A model generated the notes under the pieces. That model saw only the letters and a list, made by a program, of their open reading frames with translations. It had not been told where the DNA came from and searched no databases. From SIG710 sp045604985 (GTDB taxonomy: Bacteria > Bacillota > Clostridia > Oscillospirales > CAG-272): a stretch of DNA of 11,176 bases. Position 1 is the first letter of the stretch. The number at the start of each line of letters is the position of its first letter. Below are positions 1 to 7,042 of the stretch, one piece after another. The position numbers and the translations under genes were made by a program. The DNA lies in contig JAZUPD010000040.1 in the NCBI GenBank assembly GCA_045604985.1, forward strand, positions 1 to 11,176, written 5' to 3'.

Positions 1-48
1 TAGCCATATCAAAGGGGATTTTTTATTCTCACAACAATAAAGGAAAGA

Positions 49-1347
49 TTATATATCAGTAATTTGCTCTATTGCATAAAGTGGCAGATTGACAAGTCGT
101 TCTTCTTTTTTGTAGTCCGCCATAGATGTGCGGACAGATAACTTGGGCGAAAACTTTTCCATATAAGTTTTAAGGCTTTTGGCTTTGAGATTTATTTCCG
201 ATTTTACTTCAAGCGGTACTATCAAATTGCCCATATCAACAACAAAATCAACCTCACATGAGCCTCTATCATTGGTATAATAATAAATACCCAAATCATT
301 GAGAGTCTTTAATTGCTGGCAAACATACTGTTCGGTAAGTGCTCCTTTGAATTCGACAAAAAGATCATTTCCGTCAAGTAAAGTGTGCTGATGAAGCCCT
401 GCAATACATCCCAGGAGTCCAACATCGACTAAATACAACTTGAAAGCTTTGAGATCCTCATATGCCCGCAAAGGGATTCCTGCCGAATTAACACGGCTGA
501 CTTTGTGTACAAGACCGCAGTCGCTGAGCCACATAATCGCGGTCTCATAGTCTTTTGCACGAGCACCTTCGCGCACAAGACCGTAGATGAATTTCTTGTT
601 TTCCTTAGCCAACTGAGAAGGGATGCTGTTCCACAGCATACGTAGTTTCGGCACAATTTCATTTGGAGCGTGCTTGGAGAAATCCTGTTCATATGCCGCA
701 AGGATTCGTTTTTGAATTTCGCGAACCTCGCCAAAGTTCTTGTTCTCTACAAAGCTTTGAACAGCTTCCGGCATACCGCCAATAAAGTAATAGTGCTTAA
801 GTGCATCAATATATGTCTGCTTAAAGCTTGTAATCATTTGGAAGTCTTGTTTATCAAGCAGCTCCGCAAACCTTTCCTTGTCGGTTGCCATTAGGAACTC
901 TTTGAAGGAAAGTGGATAAAGCTTTAAGAAATCCACCTTGCCTACAGGAAAAGATGTTCCTTGATGCAAAGCAATACCGAGCAAAGAACCGGCACAAACA
1001 ATATGATACTGCGGAGCATTTTCATAGAAATATTTAAGTGATGTAAGTGCTCTCGGAACTTCCTGTATTTCATCGAAAATAAGCAAAGAATTGTCGGGAT
1101 TTATCTTGTGGCCTACATACAGTTCGAGACCCATTATCAAGCGGTCGGTATCAAGGTCAGAAGCAAACAGCTCTGCCATTCTGGAATTGGAGTCAAAATT
1201 GATGTATACGGCATCAGCGTACGCCTGTCTGCCGAATTCCTTCATCAGCCAGGTCTTTCCGACCTGACGAGCACCTTCAATGATCAGAGGTTTGCGATGT
1301 TTGTTTTGTTTCCATTCTAATAATTTTTCTATAGCTATTCTATACAT
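49..1347 (-). CDS. AAA-family ATPase with C-terminal DUF4143 (nuclease-fold) domain
   Basis: A 432-residue protein with an N-terminal P-loop ATPase domain of the AAA_14 type. Walker A is GARQVGKT at residues 25-32, Walker B is LLIFDEIQ at 88-95, and CAGSLLG follows as a sensor-like segment. The C-terminal third has the DUF4143 pattern, with E365, D367 and E380-V-K382 forming a PD-(D/E)XK-like signature. The ATG at 1347 is preceded by AGGAGG (1355-1360) with 7 bases of spacing. These proteins are common and often mobile in Bacteria and Archaea; their role is not firmly known, and defence or toxin-like roles have been suggested. It diverges from the serine recombinase gene and would lie inside the proposed element. 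No terminator is visible in the 48 bases left of the stop. Family assignment is firm, function is not. Confidence 0.93.
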   Translation of the reverse strand: MYRIAIEKLLEWKQNKHRKPLIIEGARQVGKTWLMKEFGRQAYADAVYINFDSNSRMAELFASDLDTDRLIMGLELYVGHKINPDNSLLIFDEIQEVPRALTSLKYFYENAPQYHIVCAGSLLGIALHQGTSFPVGKVDFLKLYPLSFKEFLMATDKERFAELLDKQDFQMITSFKQTYIDALKHYYFIGGMPEAVQSFVENKNFGEVREIQKRILAAYEQDFSKHAPNEIVPKLRMLWNSIPSQLAKENKKFIYGLVREGARAKDYETAIMWLSDCGLVHKVSRVNSAGIPLRAYEDLKAFKLYLVDVGLLGCIAGLHQHTLLDGNDLFVEFKGALTEQYVCQQLKTLNDLGIYYYTNDRGSCEVDFVVDMGNLIVPLEVKSEINLKAKSLKTYMEKFSPKLSVRTSMADYKKEERLVNLPLYAIEQITDI

Positions 1348-1378
1348 ATACCTACCTCCTGCGTTTTTATCTGAGTAT

Positions 1379-1407
1379 ATTATAACACATAATCACAAAA
1401 AATGCAA
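1379..1407 (-). promoter_or_regulatory. Sigma-A promoter for the AAA/DUF4143 gene
   Basis: On the minus strand TTGCAT (1402-1407) and TATAAT (1379-1384) are separated by exactly 17 bases. The predicted start of transcription is about 25 bases before the AGGAGG site of the ATPase gene. The perfect -10 and spacing make this a convincing vegetative promoter. Confidence 0.75.
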
Positions 1408-1512
1408 CGATATTTTGACGAAAGATTACACTTTTTACGACGAATATTGCTTTTGCGGTGAAATTAAAATTCATAAAAAGGTCATATTGGAGATTTTTCT
1501 TGTAGAACGTAC

Positions 1513-1541
1513 TTGACTTAGCTATGATTTTGTGTTACAAT
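1513..1541 (+). promoter_or_regulatory. Sigma-A promoter for the serine recombinase gene
   Basis: TTGACT (1513-1518) and TACAAT (1536-1541) are separated by 17 bases. Transcription would begin near 1548. The in-frame ATG at 1524 therefore lies inside the promoter and is unlikely to be transcribed, which supports the start at 1575. The recombinase looks constitutively expressible from its own promoter, with no sporulation-type elements visible here. Confidence 0.75.
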
Positions 1542-1556
1542 GTTGATATAACAAAC

Positions 1557-1564
1557 GAAGGGAG
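1557..1564 (+). promoter_or_regulatory. Ribosome binding site deciding the recombinase start
   Basis: GAAGGGAG lies 10 bases before the ATG at 1575. No such site precedes the earlier in-frame ATG at 1524, so the 738-residue form is preferred. Confidence 0.7.
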
Positions 1565-1574
1565 AAATGTCGAT

Positions 1575-3791
1575 ATGGAAAATATTGTCGAAAACTCGGA
1601 GCTTGCTTGTGAAATTTTCGGTTACACTCGAATTTCGGTGGATATTGAGCGAGAAGAAGATGTAAATACAAGTATAGAAAACCAGATAAGCGTTATAAAT
1701 GATTTTGTCCACAAGAATTTTCCAAAATGCAATCTAACGGTATTCAAAGACCGAGATCGCTCGGGATACACCTTTGAGCAAAGGGAAGAATACCAAAAGA
1801 TGCGTATCGAACTACTTTCGGGTAAAGCGAAAATTCTTATAGTAAAGGACCTTTCGAGGTTTGCAAGACGAACAAGCTACGGTCTTGGTGAGTTTGAACG
1901 TCTTATTGAATCGGGGGTAAGAATTATTTCCATTATGGATAACATTGATTATCCAACAAAACCCAATGACTGGCTTCTAATTCAGTTCCACTTTATGTAT
2001 AATGAAATGCCGGTTACTGAGACTTCTCGAAAGGTTAAAATGGTTGTTTCCGATCGCCAAAAGAAGGGGGACTGGATATGTGCAGCCCCATATGGTTATG
2101 TTTTATCAGAGAAGAAAAACAAGCAGTTTGACATTGTTCCCGATGAAGCACAAATAGTAAACGAAATCTTCAGACTTTACAATGACGGCTGGGGTTACAA
2201 GAAAATTGCAAATTATTTGACCGATAAGCATATTCCGACTCCAAGGGCAAAGGAAAAGGAACGGGCGGAGGAAGAAGGCGAGACATATTCAAGAAGCTAT
2301 AGCGGTATGTGGAGCACTGCAACGATTCAAACCATTTTGCAAAATGATTTTTATATCGGAACTTTGCGTCAGCACAAATACACGAGAAAAAAGATAAACG
2401 GCAAGGAGATCAGAGTTCCGGATGATGAGAGCTTTGTTTTTGAAAAAAATCACGAGGCGATAATTGATGATAAGACCTTCCTTTATGCAAAGGAGAGTCT
2501 TAAGCAACGCTCAAAGGCGAATTATCGCGGTATAAAAAAATATGATACTGCTTTTTCCGGATTTCTTTTTTGCGGAGATTGCGGTAGTCCCATGTTCTCA
2601 ATGAGTAGAAGCGACCTTCCGCCCGCCTACAGATGCAGCACATATCACAAAAGAGGAACAAAAGGCTGCGAATCACACCATACAAGAGTTGATTTTCTGA
2701 CCGTAGTTTTGAAGGATTACCTTAGGATTGTTAAACAAAATTCTGAGAAAATGATAGCAGAGCTTGAGGGATCGATTGCGAACGAAAAAAAGGTTGTAAG
2801 GGATAGCGACAAGCTGATAAAACAGCTTGAAAATTCCCTTTACAGGGCAAAGGAAGAGCTAAAGCAGACAACAAAGCAAAGGATAAGTGATATTACCAAG
2901 AATCCCGACGATGCCGATATAATAAATGAAACATATGCCGAGATCGAAGACGAGCTGAAAAATAAAATTCGAGGACTTACGGAGCAGATGAAAACTGCAG
3001 CCGATGAGCGAAACAGCATTGTTGAGATCAACCGTGTTGCCAAAACCGTTTTCGATGTTTTTGACAGTATTTTGGAAAAAGATAAGCTGTGCAAGATGGA
3101 TATCGGTCTGATAGTCGAAAAGATAATGGTCTATAACGGTGATGTGATAGACATTAAGCTAAAACCCGACATTGAACAGCTGTTAAATGTTGGAACATTG
3201 CCTACAAGCGAGGAAGCTGCAAATTTTAATTTTGACAGTATAGGTAGCTCATTCGGTACGAAGTATACCCATAAGTCGGTAAATCAGCCGCCTAAAGCTT
3301 ATACTGTCAATGTTATATGTGAGGGCGACCCTCTTGAAATTTACACGGACAGGGAAGGGGAAGTTATTTTTAAGAAATATTCGCCCATTGGAGAGCTTGC
3401 TTCGTTTGCCGCTCAATATGCGGAGACTCTTTATAAGACCTGCGCTCTCTCAGTGGTAGTTTGTGACAGAGACGCTGTTATAGCTTGTGCAGGTTTGCCC
3501 AAAAAGGAATATGTAGATCATAGATTGTCTGCCGAGCTTGAAAATATTATCGAGGGCAGAAACCTTTATGTTTGGCATGAAGGAAGTGAAAAAATTAACG
3601 TTACTGCCGATGGAAGCTCACATTTTGTGAGTTGTGCGATGCCTATTATGAGTGAGGGTGACATAATAGGTTGCGTGGCATCTCTTTGTCCCATGAATGG
3701 AGAAAAAGTCACAGAACAGACCGCAAGTGACATTGAGAGCAAGCTCGTTCTAACGGCAGCAGGATTTCTCGGAAAGCAACTTGAGGGATGA
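1575..3791 (+). CDS. Large serine recombinase fused in frame to the C-terminal part of SpoVT
   Basis: A 738-residue protein whose first ~580 residues are a large serine recombinase, the integrase/excisionase enzyme of phages and integrative elements. The resolvase domain opens with YTRIS, in which Ser21 is the expected nucleophile and Arg19 a catalytic arginine, and it includes SIENQ and DLSRFARR. A recombinase DNA-binding domain follows, then a zinc ribbon with Cys333, Cys336, Cys354 and Cys365, and a long charged coiled coil at about 379-485. A normal enzyme would end after the short tail beyond IEKIMVYNGDVIDIKL. Here the frame continues into residues ~581-738, which match SpoVT: EGDPLEIYTDREGEV, then KKYSPIGELASFA, then a GAF-like domain ending TAAGFLGKQLEG. 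SpoVT's first ~27 residues, including most of its AbrB DNA-binding strand, are absent. The fusion probably arose by integration of an element into spoVT; a stable chimeric gene is the alternative. Confidence 0.92.
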   Translation: MENIVENSELACEIFGYTRISVDIEREEDVNTSIENQISVINDFVHKNFPKCNLTVFKDRDRSGYTFEQREEYQKMRIELLSGKAKILIVKDLSRFARRTSYGLGEFERLIESGVRIISIMDNIDYPTKPNDWLLIQFHFMYNEMPVTETSRKVKMVVSDRQKKGDWICAAPYGYVLSEKKNKQFDIVPDEAQIVNEIFRLYNDGWGYKKIANYLTDKHIPTPRAKEKERAEEEGETYSRSYSGMWSTATIQTILQNDFYIGTLRQHKYTRKKINGKEIRVPDDESFVFEKNHEAIIDDKTFLYAKESLKQRSKANYRGIKKYDTAFSGFLFCGDCGSPMFSMSRSDLPPAYRCSTYHKRGTKGCESHHTRVDFLTVVLKDYLRIVKQNSEKMIAELEGSIANEKKVVRDSDKLIKQLENSLYRAKEELKQTTKQRISDITKNPDDADIINETYAEIEDELKNKIRGLTEQMKTAADERNSIVEINRVAKTVFDVFDSILEKDKLCKMDIGLIVEKIMVYNGDVIDIKLKPDIEQLLNVGTLPTSEEAANFNFDSIGSSFGTKYTHKSVNQPPKAYTVNVICEGDPLEIYTDREGEVIFKKYSPIGELASFAAQYAETLYKTCALSVVVCDRDAVIACAGLPKKEYVDHRLSAELENIIEGRNLYVWHEGSEKINVTADGSSHFVSCAMPIMSEGDIIGCVASLCPMNGEKVTEQTASDIESKLVLTAAGFLGKQLEG
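3300..3333. other. Proposed right attachment junction (attR) of an element in spoVT
   Basis: Similarity to SpoVT begins abruptly near 3312-3318, so element sequence and chromosome should meet here. Just inside the spoVT side is the perfect inverted repeat gaggg-cga-ccctc (3321-3333), part of the conserved EGDPL codons. The att sites of large serine recombinases are imperfectly palindromic around a 2-bp core, so this symmetry may be relevant. The exact crossover cannot be set without the other end of the element or an uninterrupted relative. Confidence 0.55.
3315..3791 (+). pseudogene. spoVT: 3' fragment of spoVT (lacks its 5' end, continuous with recombinase)
   Basis: From the codons for ICEGDPLEIYTDREGEV onward the protein matches SpoVT, the AbrB-type transcription factor of late forespore gene expression. 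The match starts at the residue equivalent to about 28 of the ~178-residue family protein and runs to its normal C-terminus. The second half of the AbrB fold and the whole GAF-like sensor domain are present. The N-terminal segment with the DNA-contacting arginines is missing and is replaced by recombinase sequence. No internal start codon with a convincing ribosome binding site is visible near the junction, so the fragment would be made only as a fusion. It has no internal stop or frameshift, which suggests recent interruption or continued selection. Identification rests on recalled family sequence. Confidence 0.85.
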
Positions 3792-3810
3792 TCTGTATTT
3801 TTAACGATAA

Positions 3811-3853
3811 AAATCGTACCGAGTCAAAGCGATTTGACTCGGTACGGTTTTTT
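3811..3853 (+). terminator. Intrinsic terminator after the recombinase/spoVT gene
   Basis: An 18-bp stem (3811-3828 with 3833-3850, one G-T pair) with loop GCGA is followed by a run of T to 3853. It begins 20 bases after the stop. It is probably the original spoVT terminator, since it lies on the chromosomal side of the junction. Confidence 0.92.
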
Positions 3854-4000
3854 ATATGTAAAAATTCCTTTAAAAAAATATAAGACAAATGCAAAACTTG
3901 AGTGATTTTATTATTTTTGTTTAAAAAAGTTCCGGATGAAAATGTAAACAATCATATTTTTTTCGCATATTCTGTACCGAATAATATTTTGGAGGGGAAT

Positions 4001-5035
4001 ATGGAAGAAAAATATTTTGCTGCGTCAAATTCCGGCAAGGGATTTGTCAGTTATTTTGGAGAGATATTCAGCCCGGCATCCTTTGAACACGTTTACATAA
4101 TAAAAGGCGGTCCCGGAACGGGAAAAAGCTATTTTATGCGTATGATAGCGGAGGAAGCAGAAAGAAAAAACAAAAAAGTGGTATATTATTATTGCTCGTC
4201 GGACCAAGGCTCACTTGACGGAATAATTATTGACAGTAAAATAGCAATTCTTGATGGCACGGCACCCCATGATACCGATGCAACGATACCGGGGGCTGCA
4301 GAGGACATTATTGATCTCGGTGTTTTTTGGGATTCTGAACGGCTCTCACATTGCCGAGCAAACATCGAAAAGTTAAATTCCAACAAAAAGAGACACTATA
4401 AATGCGCTTATTCGTATCTTGCGGCATATCACGATATTAGCGATGGTGCGGAAAAGATGATCGAGCCTTTGATAAATAGAGAAAAAATCAAAAAAAGTAT
4501 AGATGTATTACTTAAAAGCATTTCACGAGGTGATGTTTACAGACAGCATACAGCAGTTTGCGATTCTGTTGGAATGGTAGGAAGAGTTCGATTCGACACG
4601 CTCTCCAACAAGGCAAAGACAATATATAAAATAAGCGATCTTTTTGATATTTCTCATTTTTATCTTGCGGCAGTTGCTAATTTTGCAATGGAAAAGTCTC
4701 TTGAAGTGACCTTGTCATATGACCCTATCAACTGTGATAGGCTCGATGCAGTATTTTTGGATTCCGAAAAAATTCTTTTCACCGCCAAGAGCTGCTGTGA
4801 GGGTGAAAAAAATATATCAATGTCCCGTTTTATCGACAAAAAAGGACTATCGGAGTGCAGACCTGCACTGAAAAACGCCATGAAATTGCGTGATCTGATG
4901 CTTGATGAGGCGTTGCTGGCTCTTGAAGCTGTTAAAAAGACACATTTTGCTCTTGAAAAAATATATATTGATGCAATGGATTTTGTTTCAAAGGAGAAAT
5001 TTACAAGGGAGTTTATAAGCAGACTTGCGCTTTGA
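4001..5035 (+). CDS. P-loop ATPase-like protein, PRK06851 type, with degenerate second P-loop
   Basis: A 344-residue protein starting at an ATG with GGAGGGG 3-5 bases upstream (3991-3997). The frame is open further upstream (from 3902) but without a ribosome site. Walker A is GGPGTGKS at residues 36-43. The protein contains two related halves. In the first, HVYIIKGGPGTGKS leads to SLDGIIIDSKIAILDG; in the second (about 177-265), TIYKISDLFDISHF leads to RLDAVFLDSEKILFTA. The second half keeps the flanking strands but has no Walker A glycines or lysine. Relatives of the PRK06851 kind usually have a P-loop in both halves; this comparison is from memory. The biochemical function is unknown. It follows the spoVT terminator and has no clearly visible promoter of its own; the radical SAM gene begins 51 bases later. 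The cytoplasmic location is inferred from the lack of signal or membrane segments. Confidence 0.85.
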   Translation: MEEKYFAASNSGKGFVSYFGEIFSPASFEHVYIIKGGPGTGKSYFMRMIAEEAERKNKKVVYYYCSSDQGSLDGIIIDSKIAILDGTAPHDTDATIPGAAEDIIDLGVFWDSERLSHCRANIEKLNSNKKRHYKCAYSYLAAYHDISDGAEKMIEPLINREKIKKSIDVLLKSISRGDVYRQHTAVCDSVGMVGRVRFDTLSNKAKTIYKISDLFDISHFYLAAVANFAMEKSLEVTLSYDPINCDRLDAVFLDSEKILFTAKSCCEGEKNISMSRFIDKKGLSECRPALKNAMKLRDLMLDEALLALEAVKKTHFALEKIYIDAMDFVSKEKFTREFISRLAL

Positions 5036-5053
5036 TATATCTTGTGATATAAT
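5025..5053 (+). promoter_or_regulatory. Possible promoter for the radical SAM gene
   Basis: TTGCGC (5025-5030) and TATAAT (5048-5053) are 17 bases apart and overlap the end of the preceding gene. The -10 is perfect and the -35 is weak. The next gene starts 33 bases after the -10. Confidence 0.4.
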
Positions 5054-5086
5054 ATTATTTGTTACTTTAGAAAAAAGGATGGAAAA

Positions 5087-6526
5087 ATGAAAATAGTTCT
5101 TTTTGCCCTTTGCGGCTCATATTCTCATACAGCACTTTCCATTAGATGTCTGCGCCGCGCGCTTCTGAGTGAGGGCTTTGATGTGGTGCTTGTTGAGGGG
5201 AATCTTAGGGACAGATCATCCTCGCTGCTCCATACGCTATATGAGCATAAGGCTGATGTTTACGGCTTTTCTTGTTATATATGGAACATTGGCGAGATGC
5301 TTTCGATGGCAAAGAATCTACATTCTCTCATGCCGAAAAGCAAGATAATCCTTGGAGGTCCCGAGGTTTCTTTTGCTGTCGAAAGATTTACGGAGATGGA
5401 TTTTGTAAATTCTGTTGTCTGCGGAGCGGGCGAGTTGGTTTTTCCTGAGATATGCCGTCAGATTGAGGAAGGCAAGCCAATAAATAAGATTTACAAGGCC
5501 GAAGAAGCAGTCATTACAGATGGTATCTTATATGACGAGAGCGAGCTTAGGGGAAAAGGGAAGAGTATTCTTTATTATGAATCATCAAGGGGATGCCCTT
5601 TTTCATGTGCATACTGTCTTTCGTCTGCTGAGAGGGGCGTTTTGGCAAAGAGCGCAGAGAAGACCTTATCTGAATTGCTTGATTTTGAGAGACTTGGCGA
5701 TGATTTCAAGATAATAAAATTTATCGACAGGACGTTCAATTTTGATATTTCTAGAGCTAATACCATATGGAGTGCTCTTCTTGGTGATGAATACACGAAG
5801 AAATATCATTTTGAGGTCTGTGCGTCACTTCTTGATGAAGAAAGCTTTGAGATTTTTTCAAAAATGCCTTATGGAAAGATTCAGCTTGAGGTGGGCTTGC
5901 AAAGCACGAATGAAAAGACGCTTTTGGAAATTTCAAGGCATCTCGATGCGGGTAAAACTCTTGAAAACTGCAGAAGAATAAAGGAAATGGGAAATATCCA
6001 TCTCCACCTTGACCTTATAGCAGGCTTGCCATATGAGAATATGGAAAGCTTCAGACGCTCTTTTGATGAGGCGTATCCCGCTTGCCATAAACTTCAGCTT
6101 GGATTTTTGAAACTTCTTCATGGAACTTCTCTTCGGGAAAATGCCGAAAAATACGGCTACAAATATCTTTCGGAAGCCCCGTATACTGTGCTTTGCAACG
6201 ATTTTATAAGTTATGAAGAAATACGCAAGCTTGAAAAAATCTCCTTTATTCTCGAAAGATATCATGAAAGCGGAAGTTTTGATAAATGTCTCGATTTTAT
6301 TTTACGAAAGGTGAACGCTCCATTTGATTTTTACATGGGATTTTCGCACTTTATTGACGAAAACGATGGCAGAGAGATACAGAAAATTTCCCAAGCAGAT
6401 GCTTTTTCATTGCTTTATGGCTATGCTTCTGGATTGCTTTCCTTCGATGATGGGGAAATATTTTCAACTCTTATGCACGAGGATTTTGCCCGTCGAGAGG
6501 TACGCAAAATGCCGTGGGTGAAATGA
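5087..6526 (+). CDS. B12-binding domain radical SAM protein (DUF4080 type)
   Basis: A 479-residue protein starting at an ATG with AGGATGG just upstream. Residues 1 to ~130 form a Rossmann-like B12-binding-type domain (KIVLFALCGSYSHTALSIRCL; GFSCYIWNI; IILGGPEVSF). It lacks the DxHxxG motif that supplies the lower cobalt ligand in many cobalamin proteins. The radical SAM core carries CPFSCAYC with Cys170, Cys174 and Cys177 to bind the 4Fe-4S cluster, and QLEVGLQS and HLDLIAGLPYE farther on. The C-terminal ~130 residues fit DUF4080. Members are widespread in anaerobic Firmicutes; substrate and product are not known, though cobalamin-dependent radical SAM chemistry (methylation or rearrangement) is plausible. 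An oxygen-sensitive cluster fits an anaerobic host. No frameshift is seen. Confidence 0.92.
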   Translation: MKIVLFALCGSYSHTALSIRCLRRALLSEGFDVVLVEGNLRDRSSSLLHTLYEHKADVYGFSCYIWNIGEMLSMAKNLHSLMPKSKIILGGPEVSFAVERFTEMDFVNSVVCGAGELVFPEICRQIEEGKPINKIYKAEEAVITDGILYDESELRGKGKSILYYESSRGCPFSCAYCLSSAERGVLAKSAEKTLSELLDFERLGDDFKIIKFIDRTFNFDISRANTIWSALLGDEYTKKYHFEVCASLLDEESFEIFSKMPYGKIQLEVGLQSTNEKTLLEISRHLDAGKTLENCRRIKEMGNIHLHLDLIAGLPYENMESFRRSFDEAYPACHKLQLGFLKLLHGTSLRENAEKYGYKYLSEAPYTVLCNDFISYEEIRKLEKISFILERYHESGSFDKCLDFILRKVNAPFDFYMGFSHFIDENDGREIQKISQADAFSLLYGYASGLLSFDDGEIFSTLMHEDFARREVRKMPWVK

Positions 6527-6542
6527 GACGATGAAGTTAAAT

Positions 6543-6566
6543 AAGGTCGAGCAAGACCTTTCAATT
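6543..6566 (+). terminator. Weak hairpin, possible terminator of the radical SAM gene
   Basis: AAGGTC (6543-6548) pairs with GACCTT (6555-6560) around a six-base loop, 16 bases after the stop codon, and is followed by TCAATTATTT. The stem is short and the T-run is broken, so termination would be inefficient. Confidence 0.35.
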
Positions 6567-6713
6567 ATTTATGCCTGTACGTACGATAAATTCTTATTTG
6601 CTATTATTTTGATACGAACAATAAACAACCATCAAAATGATTTGACGCAGAGCTGGATATCATTATAGCCAATGAAACGGTTTTTTCTTCATATTCGTAT
6701 TTTATCAGCTGTT

Positions 6714-6938
6714 TCAAAAGGAAAACGGGTGTTTCTCCAAGACAGAACAGAATAGCTTATAAAAATAAGGATTTTTTAATAAAAAGCGACCTTTTGGTCG
6801 CATTTTATTTATTTTTTCTTTTTTGTTAAGATAAAATTCTTTAAAGGAAAATGCTTCGTTTGCTTCTATTGCATCTGCAATTACAGTATGAGCGACAGAG
6901 ATAATTATAAAGATTAACGTAAAAATGATTTTTTTCAT
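6714..6938 (-). CDS. Small hypothetical protein with signal-peptide-like N-terminus, possibly frameshifted
   Basis: A 74-residue ORF starting MKKIIFTLIFIIIS, preceded by a strong GGAGGTG (6942-6948) only 3 bases before the ATG. Lysines, then a hydrophobic stretch (about residues 4-20), then an ADA tripeptide at 21-23 resemble a secretion signal, so the product may be exported or membrane-bound. I do not recognise a family. The last ~28 residues look doubtful: they begin after an A-rich run (6812-6824) and cross a terminator-like hairpin at 6786-6801. In either alternative frame a TAA (6811-6809 or 6807-6805) comes just before that hairpin, so a one-base change in the A-run would give a natural end of about 42-44 residues. 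It may be a small real gene with an indel, or a decaying remnant. Confidence 0.45.
   Translation of the reverse strand: MKKIIFTLIFIIISVAHTVIADAIEANEAFSFKEFYLNKKEKINKMRPKGRFLLKNPYFYKLFCSVLEKHPFSF
6777..6820. terminator. Terminator-like hairpin, usable on both strands
   Basis: GCGACC (6786-6791) and GGTCGC (6796-6801) pair around a TTTT loop. On the minus strand it is followed directly by TTTTTATT, and on the plus strand by a long T-rich tract with one six-T run. It could stop the small leftward gene, whose frame oddly runs through it, or readthrough from the radical SAM gene. Confidence 0.65.
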
Positions 6939-6963
6939 AAGCACCTCCAAAATATTTATACTT

Positions 6964-6992
6964 ATTTTTACTTATGTATAAATTTTTGTCAA
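6964..6992 (-). promoter_or_regulatory. Possible promoter for the small leftward ORF
   Basis: On the minus strand a perfect TTGACA (6987-6992) is followed 17 bases later by AAAAAT (6964-6969), a poor -10. It sits between the rpsR terminator and the GGAGGTG of the small ORF, where a promoter would be expected. Confidence 0.3.
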
Positions 6993-7002
6993 GAAAAGCT
7001 GT

Positions 7003-7031
7003 AAAAAAAGGACTGCCGAAAGGCAGTCCTT
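7003..7031 (-). terminator. Intrinsic terminator of the rpsF-ssb-rpsR operon
   Basis: On the minus strand AAGGACTGCC pairs with GGCAGTCCTT (10 bp; plus positions 7022-7031 and 7008-7017) around a four-base loop, followed by a run of T. It starts 11 bases after the rpsR stop. Confidence 0.93.
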
Positions 7032-7042
7032 AAATTATAAAA

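Larger units (their letters stand above)
6527..7002. other. Gene-poor stretch between the radical SAM gene and the rpsR terminator
   Basis: About 475 bases with only the weak hairpin, the short leftward ORF, its internal hairpin and a doubtful promoter, all listed separately. From about 6567 to 6713 I see no ORF, repeat or RNA structure that I can support. Confidence 0.6.

Noticed and set aside
1524..1574. Upstream start of the recombinase frame, 17 codons earlier
   Set aside because: This ATG lies inside the -35/-10 promoter region and has no ribosome site; the ATG at 1575 has GAAGGGAG at proper distance and fits the usual resolvase N-terminus.
3902..4000. Earlier start of the P-loop protein
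   Set aside because: The extra 33 residues are encoded in AT-rich intergenic-type DNA; GGAGGGG directly precedes the ATG at 4001, and the protein there begins like its second repeat.
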